NCBI GenBank assembly: GCA_951812655.1
Contig: OX638319.1
Span: 992,001-1,056,000 of the forward strand
Direction of reading: 5' to 3'
Length of the DNA stretch: 64,000 nucleotides
Origin: an uncultured Candidatus Nitrosopumilus sp.
Lineage (GTDB): Archaea; Thermoproteota; Nitrososphaeria; Nitrososphaerales; Nitrosopumilaceae
The notes under the pieces were generated by a model. That model saw only the letters and a list, made by a program, of their open reading frames with translations, did no database searches and was not told the DNA's origin. The position numbers and the translations under genes were made by a program. The first letter of the stretch is position 1, and each line of letters starts with the position of its first letter. This document shows, in pieces, positions 16,645-25,764 of this stretch.

Positions 16645-17331
16645 ATGCTATTATCTCCTAAAACCTATATTTCTTCCATGATTCACAAATTCCAACTGAA
16701 AATGAATCCTAAGATGTTGGCTGGTTTACAAGGGATTATTCCAGGTGGTGTTTCTGTTGAGGATTTTTCTGCTGTCACACAACTTGATTTCGCTACTTCA
16801 AAAACAATTCTGAATGAATTCATTTATGATGGAATAGGAACAACTGAAAACAATTCATATTTTTTTGAGGATGGTGACAAACTAAAAGTCGCTGTCAAGT
16901 TACTTGAAAAAGGTTATCCTATAGACGATATTTCAATTGCGTTGAATTGGAGAGATTTTGAAGGATTGACTGCTGAAATCCTATCCTCAAAAAACTTTGC
17001 AGTGATCAAAAATCTAATGCTCACGAAACCTCGTATGGAGATAGATGTGGTGGGAATAAGACTTGGGATAGCAATTTTAATTGATTGTAAGCATTGGAAA
17101 CAATACAGTTCTTCATCGTTAACTGCTGCTGTGAAAAAACAGGTTGAAAGGACAAAAAAATATGTGGAGAAAACCCCCGGGGCTATGGCCATTCCTGTGA
17201 TTGTGACGTTGTATAAGGACAAAATTGATTTTATTGGAAATGTACCTATTGTTCCTATATTCCAGTTTTCTTCATTCATTGACGAATTTTATGGTAACAT
17301 CGATCAAATGAAAACTATAGAAAAAGACTAG
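16645..17331 (+). CDS. Winged-helix plus restriction-endonuclease-fold protein
   Basis: Up to 228 residues; ATG 16678 or 16702 may be the true start. The N-terminal half resembles a small helical DNA-binding domain. The C-terminal half shows a PD-(D/E)xK nuclease pattern: Glu in FEGLTAEIL, Asp in MEIDVVGIR, and the paired ID-C-K in ILIDCKHWK, followed by a helix (VKKQVERTKKYV). This is the Mrr/Holliday-resolvase-like core, so a DNA-cleaving or repair role is plausible. It overlaps the convergent DUF2070 gene by 17 nt. Catalytic activity is inference. Confidence 0.7.
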   Translation: MLLSPKTYISSMIHKFQLKMNPKMLAGLQGIIPGGVSVEDFSAVTQLDFATSKTILNEFIYDGIGTTENNSYFFEDGDKLKVAVKLLEKGYPIDDISIALNWRDFEGLTAEILSSKNFAVIKNLMLTKPRMEIDVVGIRLGIAILIDCKHWKQYSSSSLTAAVKKQVERTKKYVEKTPGAMAIPVIVTLYKDKIDFIGNVPIVPIFQFSSFIDEFYGNIDQMKTIEKD

Positions 17332-19063
17332 TTGCAAAAAATATCACTCCTCCAATCACAAATCCCTTGGTAATTTTCAACGAATTATCCAGTGCTTTCG
17401 AATAATCCTGGTATATGCTCTGACCCATCACTTTCACCTTGGTCTCGTTTTCTAGGATCTCAAATTTTGTCGGCTTGACTTGTGCCTCTGCATTTCTTGC
17501 AATCTCGAAGAACCATTTGGAAAGCTTGTCTGCGCCTGTAATCAATCCAAGCTGATAGTACCCGTTTCTGTTTCTTGCTTTAACTGGCGCATAATGCGTG
17601 TCTGATGTGCAAATTTCGATTAGATGATAGTCTCTTTTTGCAAACGTATCTACGATCTTTTCTCTTACTCCGTTTTCCATGTTGTTTGCATCGGCCCATC
17701 CCAGGAAGTATTTTTTTTCATTGATTTTTAGACAAAGAATTCCTAGACCGCCCATTCCGAGATCCTCTGTCCATACGTCCATGTCTTCTGTATTGGCGTA
17801 GCCAAATTCTATCTGAAAACTATCTCTTGTAATCAGGGAATCCAAACATGATTTTGCAGCTTTAAGCATATCTTGCCCATCCTCTTTGGATATTTCTTCT
17901 CCCATGGCATTGTGACAATCTACGATCATCGTTTTTCCATAATTACGATTTTTTGCATACTGAGTAATCTCTGTTCTCATGTAGCTGGGAATGTCTTCCA
18001 TTCCGTGTGGAGAAAGTGACAAAAATAACAACGGATTATTTCCAAAAAGTAATCCCGTAACTCTTGATTTGTTTATTTGAACTGTGACTGGCTCTGTACA
18101 CCGCATTCCTTCTTCTTTGACTTTGCTGCTGTCTAGGTTTTTCAGATATTTGTCGACTTCTTTTCGTGATGGGAGGTTTAAAGCGTGATCAGATATGCTG
18201 TGTAGTACCATCGCTGATGATGATGAGTTTTTATAAATCAGATACGGTATGTTGCTACCTCCTACGGGATGATACGGTCCTGGATGTATGCCTGGTAAAA
18301 TCATTTTGAATTCTTTTTTGTTGTCATGTGGTGAGAATTTTATCTGTGAGGTGGATACTTTTGTTTCACTTGAATGCTGCTCCATGAGTTTTTCCGCATC
18401 CTCGAAATCATTACCTTGCGACGCCAGGTATGCTTGAATAGTTCTGTGGGTACTCTCCATCTCGGGTCTGCCTGCTCTGTCTGTTAGAACTGACCAGACA
18501 CTTGCAATGATCAAAAAAGATATTCCATATCCTAATCCTACCGGTTCACTGAGAATTGAAAACCACATGTCTTGTGGAATTAATACAAAAAACATTGCAA
18601 GAGGCTGAATGAAGCATATTGCCCATGCTTTTTTGAGGCTTGCGCCGAGAGTTGTCGTGTAAATTCCTATTCTGAAACTCGCAAAAAGAAGCAAACCAAA
18701 TGTCACGAAGAACAAATCTAATTCTTTTGACAAAACAACGCTGGAAAGAATCCCCATTAGCAATGTAACGGTCCACAGCATGTTTCCAAATAGGGATGAG
18801 TGAAATGACTTGGAGAATTCTTTTTTCTTTGAAAATCTTGAATCAAGCAGCTGTGTCAGAAACAATACCGACAGAACCAGTGGGAGTCTGTACCAATTTT
18901 CCACAAAACCCAAATCGGATAGGTAGCCAAAATATATTGAAAGAACCGTCACCGAAGATACCAGTAGCGATACAACTAAGGAAAAATAATGTGATGATGG
19001 ATTAACTAGGGTGAGCGAAAATCTATTGTGTATTTTTGAAACATCGTCTGGATCTTTTTCCAT
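17315..19063 (-). CDS. DUF2070 family polytopic membrane protein
   Basis: 582 residues. About 6-7 membrane helices occupy residues 25-205, a long cytoplasmic or extracytoplasmic domain follows, and one membrane helix sits at the C-terminus (FVIGGVIFFATSLFL). The signature ILPGIHPGPYHPVGGSNIPY and the later DCHNAMG and SDTHYAPV identify the archaeal DUF2070 family. The His/Asp-rich motifs look metal-binding and suggest a hydrolase-type active site; function is not established. It lies just downstream of Sec61-beta on the same strand (7-nt gap). Confidence 0.88.
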   Translation of the reverse strand: MEKDPDDVSKIHNRFSLTLVNPSSHYFSLVVSLLVSSVTVLSIYFGYLSDLGFVENWYRLPLVLSVLFLTQLLDSRFSKKKEFSKSFHSSLFGNMLWTVTLLMGILSSVVLSKELDLFFVTFGLLLFASFRIGIYTTTLGASLKKAWAICFIQPLAMFFVLIPQDMWFSILSEPVGLGYGISFLIIASVWSVLTDRAGRPEMESTHRTIQAYLASQGNDFEDAEKLMEQHSSETKVSTSQIKFSPHDNKKEFKMILPGIHPGPYHPVGGSNIPYLIYKNSSSSAMVLHSISDHALNLPSRKEVDKYLKNLDSSKVKEEGMRCTEPVTVQINKSRVTGLLFGNNPLLFLSLSPHGMEDIPSYMRTEITQYAKNRNYGKTMIVDCHNAMGEEISKEDGQDMLKAAKSCLDSLITRDSFQIEFGYANTEDMDVWTEDLGMGGLGILCLKINEKKYFLGWADANNMENGVREKIVDTFAKRDYHLIEICTSDTHYAPVKARNRNGYYQLGLITGADKLSKWFFEIARNAEAQVKPTKFEILENETKVKVMGQSIYQDYSKALDNSLKITKGFVIGGVIFFATSLFL

Positions 19064-19070
19064 TATTCCT

Positions 19071-19235
19071 TCACGGAGCTAGAAATACGTCAATTACCCA
19101 TGAAACTACAATTAAGCTAATTGGGATTGTCACTACAATTTTTGGATCTATTCTGAATCCTTTTGTTTCGTCTTCAAAGAATCTCATCAGACCTCCACTT
19201 GATGCTGGAAGCGGTGCTGATTTTTTATCTGCCAT
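19071..19235 (-). CDS. Preprotein translocase subunit Sec61-beta (SecG homolog)
   Basis: Small tail-anchored subunit of the SecYEbeta translocon. 54 residues from ATG 19235 (MADKKSAPLPASSGGLMRFF). The SGGLMRFFEDE motif and the single C-terminal helix (VVTIPISLIVVSWVIDVFL) are diagnostic of archaeal Sec61-beta. An upstream in-frame extension (MRRRTV) is unlikely. It is followed within 7 nt by DUF2070 and preceded by UPF0148, probably one operon. Confidence 0.92.
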   Translation of the reverse strand: MADKKSAPLPASSGGLMRFFEDETKGFRIDPKIVVTIPISLIVVSWVIDVFLAP

Positions 19236-19270
19236 TACAGTACGTCGTCGCAAATTTTAACATAAAAACT

Positions 19271-19603
19271 TTATTGTTTGTCTTTGATTTTCTCTATCGT
19301 TTCAAGTAATGAGTTGATTGTTTTTAGGATATTCTGCTGATTCTCTAGATCTTTTTCGCTTTCTAGATCTTTTGTCAGACTTTCTATTTTTTTTTGCAGG
19401 GTTTGTTTTATTGGTGATGTGGTGAAATCCTCTGATACTTTCTCTATGATTTCTTTTTTTTCAGGTTCTTTTCCACAGCTAATACACAAAGCGTGTCCTT
19501 CTTTCATCACTCTGACTCCTTTACAGTATGGGCACGGCTCACTGAGTAGGGTTGCACCATTTAACAGCATTTTCGCAGCTTTTTTTGTAAGTTCATTTTC
19601 CAT
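19271..19603 (-). CDS. UPF0148 / Sjogren-autoantigen-like zinc-ribbon protein
   Basis: 110 residues. An N-terminal helix (KKAAKMLLNGATLL) precedes a zinc ribbon (CPYCKGVRVM...CISCGKEP), and the second half is a charged coiled coil (LEKD-type heptads). This layout matches the archaeal UPF0148 / autoantigen p27 family. Molecular role unknown. Start of a probable three-gene run with Sec61-beta and DUF2070; divergent from aIF1. Confidence 0.85.
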   Translation of the reverse strand: MENELTKKAAKMLLNGATLLSEPCPYCKGVRVMKEGHALCISCGKEPEKKEIIEKVSEDFTTSPIKQTLQKKIESLTKDLESEKDLENQQNILKTINSLLETIEKIKDKQ

Positions 19604-19705
19604 GTTTTTCCTTAACTATATGTCTAAAAAATCCAATTATTTTTGATTTTTTATTTATTTCAAAGAAGGCTTAATAGTATGAATAATTGAATTTAGTTCG
19701 AACGT

Positions 19706-20014
19706 ATGGCAGTAATTTGTAATACTTGTGGACTACCAGAAGATCTGTGTGCTTGTGGCGAACTTGCCAAAGACAGCACGAAAATCATTATTCGATTAGA
19801 GACTAGACGATTTAAGAAAAAAGGTACCATGATTGAGGGGCTAGATCCTAAGCTGAATAATTTGGAAACTGTTGCAAAAGAACTGAAAAACAAGTATGCG
19901 TGCGGCGGAACTGCAAAGGAAGGTTACATCTTTTTGCAGGGTGATCATCGAGATACAATCAAAGACACTTTGATCAATTTGGGCTTTGCTGCAGACACTA
20001 TAGAGCTTCATTAG
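19706..20014 (+). CDS. Translation initiation factor aIF1 (SUI1 family)
   Basis: 102 residues. A short Cys-containing N-terminus (CNTCGLPEDLCACG) precedes the SUI1 fold with IIIRLETRRFKKKGTMIEGL and YACGGTAKEG, the basic loop and glycine turn that contact the 30S P site. It acts in start-codon selection, fitting the leaderless, TTG/GTG-rich gene set here. A TTAATAG-type box lies about 30 nt upstream. The CPBP gene follows after 6 nt. Confidence 0.94.
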   Translation: MAVICNTCGLPEDLCACGELAKDSTKIIIRLETRRFKKKGTMIEGLDPKLNNLETVAKELKNKYACGGTAKEGYIFLQGDHRDTIKDTLINLGFAADTIELH

Positions 20015-20020
20015 ACCAAA

Positions 20021-21001
20021 TTGGAAAGTTCAAACAAAATACTGCAACTACTTGGAATTCCGTTTACTGCATTACTCTCTGTGCTATTTGGCCTGTTTCT
20101 CATTTCTTTTCCGATGGGTCTATACGTTATTTTTGAAACTGATGTTGGAAGAGACATCAACTATGAATTTCCTCTGACTCACTTGGATATTTTTTATGGT
20201 ACTGGATTCTTTGAATCCTCTGCGGATGTTAGCATCGGTGATGTTTTTGTCATTCTGTGGATGTTGTATCTAGTTCTTTTTGTTGTAGCCGCGCTGGGTC
20301 CAAAATTTGGATTTCTGAAAACACTTTCCTCCATGATATCTTTTGGAAAGTACTACTCTAAACAAAACTACATGATCGGAGTGACAAAATGGTTTTCAAT
20401 TCTAATTCTGGTTTCAGCAATAATCAATTTTGTACAGGAGGGATTTGGTGTCGAAATCATTCCGCCTGAAACCGAAAATGACCTGATTCAGTTTTTCTAT
20501 GTCAGCCTTGCTCCTATATTGGAAGAGTTTGTTTTCCGCATTATCTTAATCGGCATTCCTTTGTTTGTTTTGTATTCAAATAAATCATCTGCAAAATATT
20601 TCTTCAGATGTCTGTGGACTCCTTCACTCTTGGAGTTGTATTCGATAAAAAAAGCAATAGTTGTTATAGTTTTTGTAGGAATAACATTTGGTTTCTCACA
20701 TATTGCCTTTGAGGATTCTTGGAGTGGGGGAAAATTTGCTCAGGCTACAGCTGGCGGGATTATTTTGGGATGGGTCTATCTTAGATACGGGTTCATTGCC
20801 TCACTTTTGATACATTGGGCAACCAATTACTTTGTATTTTCATTTGTTGGATTTCTCTCTCAGATCAATTCTATTTCTGTTCATGAGGCATTTTCACATC
20901 CGCTGATGTCCTCTTTGGAACTTCTATTTCTGTTTGCAGGGTTTTTTTCAATCTGTGTACTGATCGTTCAGAGATTTTATCAGCACAATGAACAGTGTTA
21001 G
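20021..21001 (+). CDS. CPBP-family intramembrane metalloprotease-like protein
   Basis: 326 residues from TTG 20021, polytopic, with about eight hydrophobic helices. The family motifs are present: EEFVFR (EExxxR) near residue 170, FGFSHIAF (FxxxH) and the C-terminal HWATNY. CPBP (Rce1-like) proteins cleave prenylated proteins or bacteriocin/immunity partners; the archaeal substrates are unknown. It follows aIF1 by 6 nt and converges on TFB with a 4-nt shared stop (TTAG). Confidence 0.88.
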   Translation: MESSNKILQLLGIPFTALLSVLFGLFLISFPMGLYVIFETDVGRDINYEFPLTHLDIFYGTGFFESSADVSIGDVFVILWMLYLVLFVVAALGPKFGFLKTLSSMISFGKYYSKQNYMIGVTKWFSILILVSAIINFVQEGFGVEIIPPETENDLIQFFYVSLAPILEEFVFRIILIGIPLFVLYSNKSSAKYFFRCLWTPSLLELYSIKKAIVVIVFVGITFGFSHIAFEDSWSGGKFAQATAGGIILGWVYLRYGFIASLLIHWATNYFVFSFVGFLSQINSISVHEAFSHPLMSSLELLFLFAGFFSICVLIVQRFYQHNEQC

Positions 21002-21906
21002 AGGTTCAGAGCTACTTTCAAACCTTTGTATCTGTTCCTGATTGTCACTTCTGTTACTCCAGCGGCTTCTGCAACATCTCTTTGTGTTTTATTCTCTCCA
21101 TTTGTTACACATGCAACATACAATGCAGCAGCAGCTAATCCCATGGGATCTTTTCCTGCAGAAATTTTTTTCTCTTCAGCAGTCTGCAAAATCTTCGTAG
21201 CTTTTCTCTTCGTTTTTTCAGACAGCCCCGCTTTGCTTGCAATTCTTGAAATACATTTCACAGGATTCACCACCGGCATCTTCAAATTCAGTTCTCTCAG
21301 CAGCAGTCTGTAACATCTTGCGATATCCTTTCGTTTAATGTTGCTTGCTTGCCCAATGTCCTTTAGTGTTCTTGGGGTTTCCGTGTCACGACAAGCCGCG
21401 TATAATGCTGATGCAATTAATGCTGAGATGGAACGCCCTCTGACCAATCCTTTCTCAAGAGCCTTTCTGTAGATGTATGCTGCCTTTTCAATGACCGAGT
21501 CCCCAACTGCAAGTTTGTCTTTTAACCTGTCCAACTCGCTAAACGCTTGTCGAAAATTTCTATCTACTGGTTCGTGAACCTGGCTCCTGCTATCCCACGT
21601 CCTGAGTCTTTCGATGGTGCTTTTCATTGCAGCTGTTAGTGGCTTTCCGGTCGCGTCTCTGTTTTGCGGATTGATAATGGTTGACAATCCCATGTCGTGC
21701 ATTGCAAGTGATGTTGGAACTCCTGCCCTGCTTTTGTTCTCGCCCTCGTTAGAAAATGATCTCCACTCTGGACCTGATTCTTCAGTCTTGTCGGTGATTA
21801 CAAATCCGCACTTTCCACAAAAATTTTCACCTGTATTGGCATCCGTGACTAGTGAACCTTTTCCGCATCTTGGGCATTTATCTTTGGAGTTATCTGTTTT
21901 AACCAT
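20998..21906 (-). CDS. tfb: Transcription initiation factor IIB (TFB)
   Basis: Bridges TBP and RNA polymerase at promoters. About 302 residues from ATG 21906: N-terminal zinc ribbon (CPRCGKGSLVTD then FCGKCGFV), B-finger region (GPEWRSF; RAGVPTSLAMHDMGLSTII) and two cyclin-like repeats (AFSELDRLKDKL; VKCISRIASKAGLS), ending with a helix-turn-helix-like RDVAEAAGVTEVTIRNRYKG. A TTG 21918 would add four residues, but a TATA box 31 nt before ATG 21906 supports the shorter form. TBP is at 3184. Confidence 0.96.
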   Translation of the reverse strand: MVKTDNSKDKCPRCGKGSLVTDANTGENFCGKCGFVITDKTEESGPEWRSFSNEGENKSRAGVPTSLAMHDMGLSTIINPQNRDATGKPLTAAMKSTIERLRTWDSRSQVHEPVDRNFRQAFSELDRLKDKLAVGDSVIEKAAYIYRKALEKGLVRGRSISALIASALYAACRDTETPRTLKDIGQASNIKRKDIARCYRLLLRELNLKMPVVNPVKCISRIASKAGLSEKTKRKATKILQTAEEKKISAGKDPMGLAAAALYVACVTNGENKTQRDVAEAAGVTEVTIRNRYKGLKVALNL

Positions 21907-21933
21907 TTTATTTTTCAAAGCCTTTTGTGATAA

Positions 21934-21941
21934 TATTTAAA
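21934..21941 (-). promoter_or_regulatory. TATA box of tfb
   Basis: On the minus strand TTTAAATA is centred about 31 nt before ATG 21906, predicting a start about 5 nt upstream of the ATG. A second AT-rich run (TATATATAA) lies further up. Confidence 0.5.
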
Positions 21942-22013
21942 TTTTTTACATCATTATATATAAGTATGTTGATGATTCCGTACAAAATTGAGTTTTCTAC
22001 TTTTTGATGTCTT

Positions 22014-22652
22014 CTAATTTGATCCGATGATGTTTCTGATCTTGTCTTTTATCTCTGGTTTTTCATTTTGTTCTAAGACGAATTTTAGATCATCTGTATT
22101 GTCAATGTCTAGCATGATCCTTTTCACAAAAACCATTGCAACATTTAATGTATTTTCTTTGGCCGTACTCATGTGTATTTTGTAACTGTCTTCATCATAA
22201 TGCGTTTTCATCAAGTCTACTGGCATTCTTGCCAGCGCATTAGTCCCGTCAAATCTTCTTGACGGTACAATTATCGCAAAATTTGGATGCATTTTGTAGT
22301 TTAACATGAAATCAATATCCTGTGTTTTGATGAATGGTATGTCTTGAGGGAACACTATGGATGCGTGGAAATTATTTTCCAAAAGATACTTGTCCGCAAG
22401 TGCAATTGCACTGTTGACGCTTTCTTCCTTTTCGTCTTTGATTATGGTTGCGTTAAATCTTGCACCTATCTCCATCGCCTTTTCCTCTTTTGTAACGATG
22501 ATTGTTTCTTCAATCTGTGGTGATATGGAAATTGTATGAAGAATTTCTTCAAGCATCACTATGCACAAATCTTCTACCTGTTGTGGAGATAAGTCCAAAC
22601 GTGTTTTTGCTTTAGTGAATGTCTTAACCGGGATGATTGCAGCTATTTTCAA
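22014..22652 (-). CDS. cofC: 2-phospho-L-lactate guanylyltransferase (CofC)
   Basis: Activates 2-phospholactate (or a related phosphoacid) with GTP in coenzyme F420 assembly. 212 residues; the nucleotidyltransferase opening IIPVKTFTKAKTRL, VVFPQD-type strand (IVFPQDIPFI) and SRRFDGTNAL are family features. It starts 1 nt after the cofD stop, so the two enzymes that act in sequence are surely co-transcribed. cofE is separate (53088). Confidence 0.93.
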   Translation of the reverse strand: MKIAAIIPVKTFTKAKTRLDLSPQQVEDLCIVMLEEILHTISISPQIEETIIVTKEEKAMEIGARFNATIIKDEKEESVNSAIALADKYLLENNFHASIVFPQDIPFIKTQDIDFMLNYKMHPNFAIIVPSRRFDGTNALARMPVDLMKTHYDEDSYKIHMSTAKENTLNVAMVFVKRIMLDIDNTDDLKFVLEQNEKPEIKDKIRNIIGSN

Positions 22653-22653
22653 A

Positions 22654-23574
22654 TTATACGTGCACTTGCTTTAAAATGAAATTTGCCAACGCTTCCTCAG
22701 CTATTTTGTTTTTCATGGTGATTTTCGTTTCAAAAACCTTCATGTCCAAACTCTGGATTTTTTTGACCAGTGATTTGTCTTTGGTGTCTACGATGATATT
22801 GGAACAAACATCTGAATACATTTTTGCCAACCCGTAGGCGTTTGATTCGATTCCTGCAGCCTGCATGTATTTTGCAGCAGGTCCGCTAATCGCATCATCT
22901 CCAATAAGAGGGCTGATTGCCACTACTTTCTTTTTCATCTTGGATAGTTCTTTTCTGATTCCTTTGATCTGTAGCATTGGGCCAATTGATGTCAGCGGAT
23001 TTCCAGGTGCAAGAATCACCATCTCTGAATCATGTATGGTGTTGATTGCTTCCGGATTCGGACGTGCCTTATCTGCACCAATGTATTGAATTCCCTCCAC
23101 TGGATCCTTTCCTCTGTGTTTCACCCAGTACTCCTGCAAATGTAATTCTCCTTTATCCGTAGTTATCCTAGTTTCGATGCTGTTGTCAGTAACCGGTATG
23201 ATGTTTGCAGTAACCGCAAATTTTTCACACATCCATTTTGTAATGTCGCTTAGGTTCTTTCCGTTTTTTAGCATATTGGTTCTGATCAAATGTGTGGCTG
23301 CATCCCTGTCTCCAACTCTAAACCAAGTTTCTTCTCCAAACACTTCCATTTGACGCAAAAAGTTGAAAGTGTCTTTTTTCATGCCCCATCCTCTTTCCTG
23401 ATCAAGCAAGTCCGCTAATCCGTAAATTATCGTATCAATATCTGGACATACATATAGTCCGTAAAGCCAATAGTTGTCTCCTACATTGCTAATTACATTG
23501 ACCTTGGATTCTTGGGCAACAAGGCCTCGAACTAATTTGACCGAACCTGTTCCTCCTGCTAAAACTGTAATCAT
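22654..23574 (-). CDS. cofD: 2-phospho-L-lactate transferase (CofD)
   Basis: Joins the activated phospholactyl-GDP-type substrate to the deazaflavin Fo, giving F420-0. 306 residues; the N-terminal LAGGTGSVKLVRGL nucleotide loop, SNVGDNYWLYGLYVCPDIDT (Fo/metal site) and LAPGNPLTSIGPML are diagnostic. First gene of cofD-cofC. Its promoter region is shared with the divergent secreted-protein gene at 23691. Confidence 0.95.
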   Translation of the reverse strand: MITVLAGGTGSVKLVRGLVAQESKVNVISNVGDNYWLYGLYVCPDIDTIIYGLADLLDQERGWGMKKDTFNFLRQMEVFGEETWFRVGDRDAATHLIRTNMLKNGKNLSDITKWMCEKFAVTANIIPVTDNSIETRITTDKGELHLQEYWVKHRGKDPVEGIQYIGADKARPNPEAINTIHDSEMVILAPGNPLTSIGPMLQIKGIRKELSKMKKKVVAISPLIGDDAISGPAAKYMQAAGIESNAYGLAKMYSDVCSNIIVDTKDKSLVKKIQSLDMKVFETKITMKNKIAEEALANFILKQVHV

Positions 23575-23660
23575 ATCATACTCCTTTAGAACCTGAATTG
23601 TTATTTTGTATACTACATATTACTTTTTCAAAAACTAGCGATCTCAATAATTAGGATAAG

Positions 23661-23668
23661 TTTATTAG
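23661..23668 (+). promoter_or_regulatory. TATA-like box for gene at 23691
   Basis: TTTATTAG is centred 26-27 nt before the GTG at 23691, consistent with a leaderless transcript and supporting that GTG as the start. Confidence 0.45.
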
Positions 23669-23690
23669 CTTAATTTTATGAGTTCCAAAT

Positions 23691-25208
23691 GTGTCTAGGA
23701 CTGTAATTATGACAGTTATGCTTGCGACGCTTATCGTTGCTAGTACGAGTGCACCTGCTTGGGGTGCACAGATGGATGCACGAATCAATCCTAATGCTGA
23801 TACTTCTCCTTTTGAAATGAAGTATCTGAAAACGATATTTATTGAATATCCAAATGGCGGTGACTTGTTCAAAGAATTACAAGGAAAAGAATGGACCATT
23901 TCAGGTTCTGCTGATCTTTCGAATCCTGGTGTACAAGATTTGATGGATAGAATTAATCAAAAAATATCTACTGAAGCAATTTCAACAAAAATTACTGATC
24001 TAAATGTAAATTATGAATTTCAACTAAAAGCAAGAAATACCAATACTTCTATTGACTATCAGGTTGTTTTGGTTGGAACTTTATCTGATTATGTTGTTAC
24101 CAAAGATTCTTTGAAAACCTTGGTTGATTTGGGTTGGAGGGGGATGTCTGCAAATGGTGAAGTAATGATTGACGACGTTGAAATCAATATACCGCTTAGC
24201 ATTATTCGAGATCAAGAACCTGCGGCTTATGCTTTCTTAGAGGGTACCGAAGCTGACGATGTTCTTAGTAGACCTCTAATTGATGCAAATTTCATTTTAG
24301 AGCAACCATTGACCAACTGGCACTTTTTGTTTGATCCAACTGGAATCAATGCAGATGCCAGTACATTTGGTTTGGATGAATCTATCCAGGGATTTGTCAT
24401 ATCCAGTTGGACTATGGGTGAAAGCAGTATACGAGAGGGAAGACAGGTAGAGCGTGTTTATGAGGCTGAAGTGGTAGCAGATCAGACTTATTCTGTAAGA
24501 AGTGTGCAATCAACTGACACTGCTAACTTATCTGCTATTGGATTTGGCGCTTTGGATGTTTTGGATGGTGTTGAAATTATTGGTGTCACTCCAACTCCTC
24601 CAGAGGGTTATGCCACAACATCAACGGGTGGTTTCCCTATAATGATTGTCTATGGAATGGCTGGAATGGCTGCCATTGCCGGAATTGCATTTTTCTTTGT
24701 AAGTAGCAGATCTATTAAAAATGAAAAGAAGGGACAACAAGGTATTTCTCCTGATAGACTGATAGGCTATCAGACTAGTGCTTCATCTGGTGGCTATCAA
24801 ACCAACAGAGGTGAGGCTCAATTAAAAGATGATACTAGTTATCAGCAAACACGTAGTGTCTATGATGATGCACAAACACTTCCTGCAGAAACTCAACCAC
24901 AAAGTCCTCCATCAACACAAACTCAGCCAGAACCAACACCACCATCTGATGGTTTGACAAAGATGATCAATGTGAACATCAGTGTAGAAAACATAGATGT
25001 GAATGAAGGTGAAGGATGGACAAATGAAATTGTGAACATATATGCAGATATGGTGGTGTCAGACATTCATGTAACCAACAATTCCATTTCGTTTAAGGCC
25101 GGATTTTCTGGAATGGATGATACGACCCCTGATGACATAAAATTGAAAATTGATGAATACCTGACAATGACTGAGGTCTTTATTGTTCAAAGTATTTCGT
25201 GTAACTAA
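23691..25208 (+). CDS. Secreted/membrane protein with central TM helix and Pro/Gln-rich cytoplasmic linker
   Basis: 505 residues, unrecognised. A signal peptide (ATLIVASTSAPAWGA) precedes a long beta-rich extracytoplasmic domain (about 30-305). A membrane helix (IMIVYGMAGMAAIAGIAFFF) lies near 320-342, then a polar Gln/Pro/Ser/Thr linker (about 350-430) and a small folded C-terminal domain (about 430-505). This type I layout could transmit or anchor envelope structure to the cytoplasm. The GTG start is supported by its TATA spacing. Possible functional links are not visible in the neighbours. Confidence 0.75.
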   Translation: MSRTVIMTVMLATLIVASTSAPAWGAQMDARINPNADTSPFEMKYLKTIFIEYPNGGDLFKELQGKEWTISGSADLSNPGVQDLMDRINQKISTEAISTKITDLNVNYEFQLKARNTNTSIDYQVVLVGTLSDYVVTKDSLKTLVDLGWRGMSANGEVMIDDVEINIPLSIIRDQEPAAYAFLEGTEADDVLSRPLIDANFILEQPLTNWHFLFDPTGINADASTFGLDESIQGFVISSWTMGESSIREGRQVERVYEAEVVADQTYSVRSVQSTDTANLSAIGFGALDVLDGVEIIGVTPTPPEGYATTSTGGFPIMIVYGMAGMAAIAGIAFFFVSSRSIKNEKKGQQGISPDRLIGYQTSASSGGYQTNRGEAQLKDDTSYQQTRSVYDDAQTLPAETQPQSPPSTQTQPEPTPPSDGLTKMINVNISVENIDVNEGEGWTNEIVNIYADMVVSDIHVTNNSISFKAGFSGMDDTTPDDIKLKIDEYLTMTEVFIVQSISCN

Positions 25209-25220
25209 AATATTTTTTAA

Positions 25221-25256
25221 TTTAACAAATGTGACGAATAATTTTAATTTGTTAAA
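25221..25256 (+). terminator. Possible hairpin after the 505-residue gene
   Basis: TTTAACAAAT at 25221-25230 is perfectly complementary to ATTTGTTAAA at 25247-25256, giving a 10-bp AT-rich stem with a 16-nt loop, preceded by a T-run. It may act at transcription end or simply be AT-rich chance. Confidence 0.3.
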
Positions 25257-25502
25257 AATTTCCTCTCTGCAAACTATTAGTGCTGCAGTTGAAGATTCAT
25301 GTGTACATTCTACATGTGCATGACTGACTTCAGAATGTGATTGTATGATGCCAAGACTTTAGTCTATATCATAGTCCCTGTCGATGTAGTGTGACGTATA
25401 CGAGGATCTCCTTATTCTATGTATCATGATCCACTTCTAAAATTTTAGTATGTGTGCTGGGAGTAACCCTCCTTCTGTTTTCACGATATTTCGCTTTGCA
25501 GC

Positions 25503-25752
25503 CTACCTGAACCTGGTGCAGGATCTTAGAGTTCTGTTTGGCTTTGCTCCATGTGGGTCGTCTTTTTCATTCCTTTTATGGAAACCTCAGGTTTTGCCAT
25601 CATTGTACACTCCATATTGGATTATTTTCTGCTCCGTTGCCAGCCATCTCTGACTATCTATCTCCAGATCACATTTCCTGCATGGAGGGAGGAGTTTCCT
25701 CTGCCGTAGCAGCGTGTCGTTCTCCAGCTCACATGGTTATCTGTCCTGTCAT
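25503..25752 (-). pseudogene. Probable decayed small Cys-containing protein gene
   Basis: On the minus strand an ATG at 25752 reads MTGQIT and then meets a stop. Shifting one frame gives a continuous protein-like segment with CELENDTLLRQRK and PCRKCDLEIDSQRWL followed by YGVYNDGKT, a TGA at 25587, and then another protein-like stretch (GFHKRNEKDDPHGAK) to a TAG at 25503. This looks like a small zinc-ligand protein broken by one frameshift and one nonsense codon. The rest of the 25257-25764 gap shows nothing else. Confidence 0.35.
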
Positions 25753-25764
25753 TTGATTTGAGTA

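Noticed and set aside
25450-25756. Plus-strand frames in the gap after the 505-residue gene
   Set aside because: Hydrophobic, low-information products; the minus strand shows better (decayed) coding signal.
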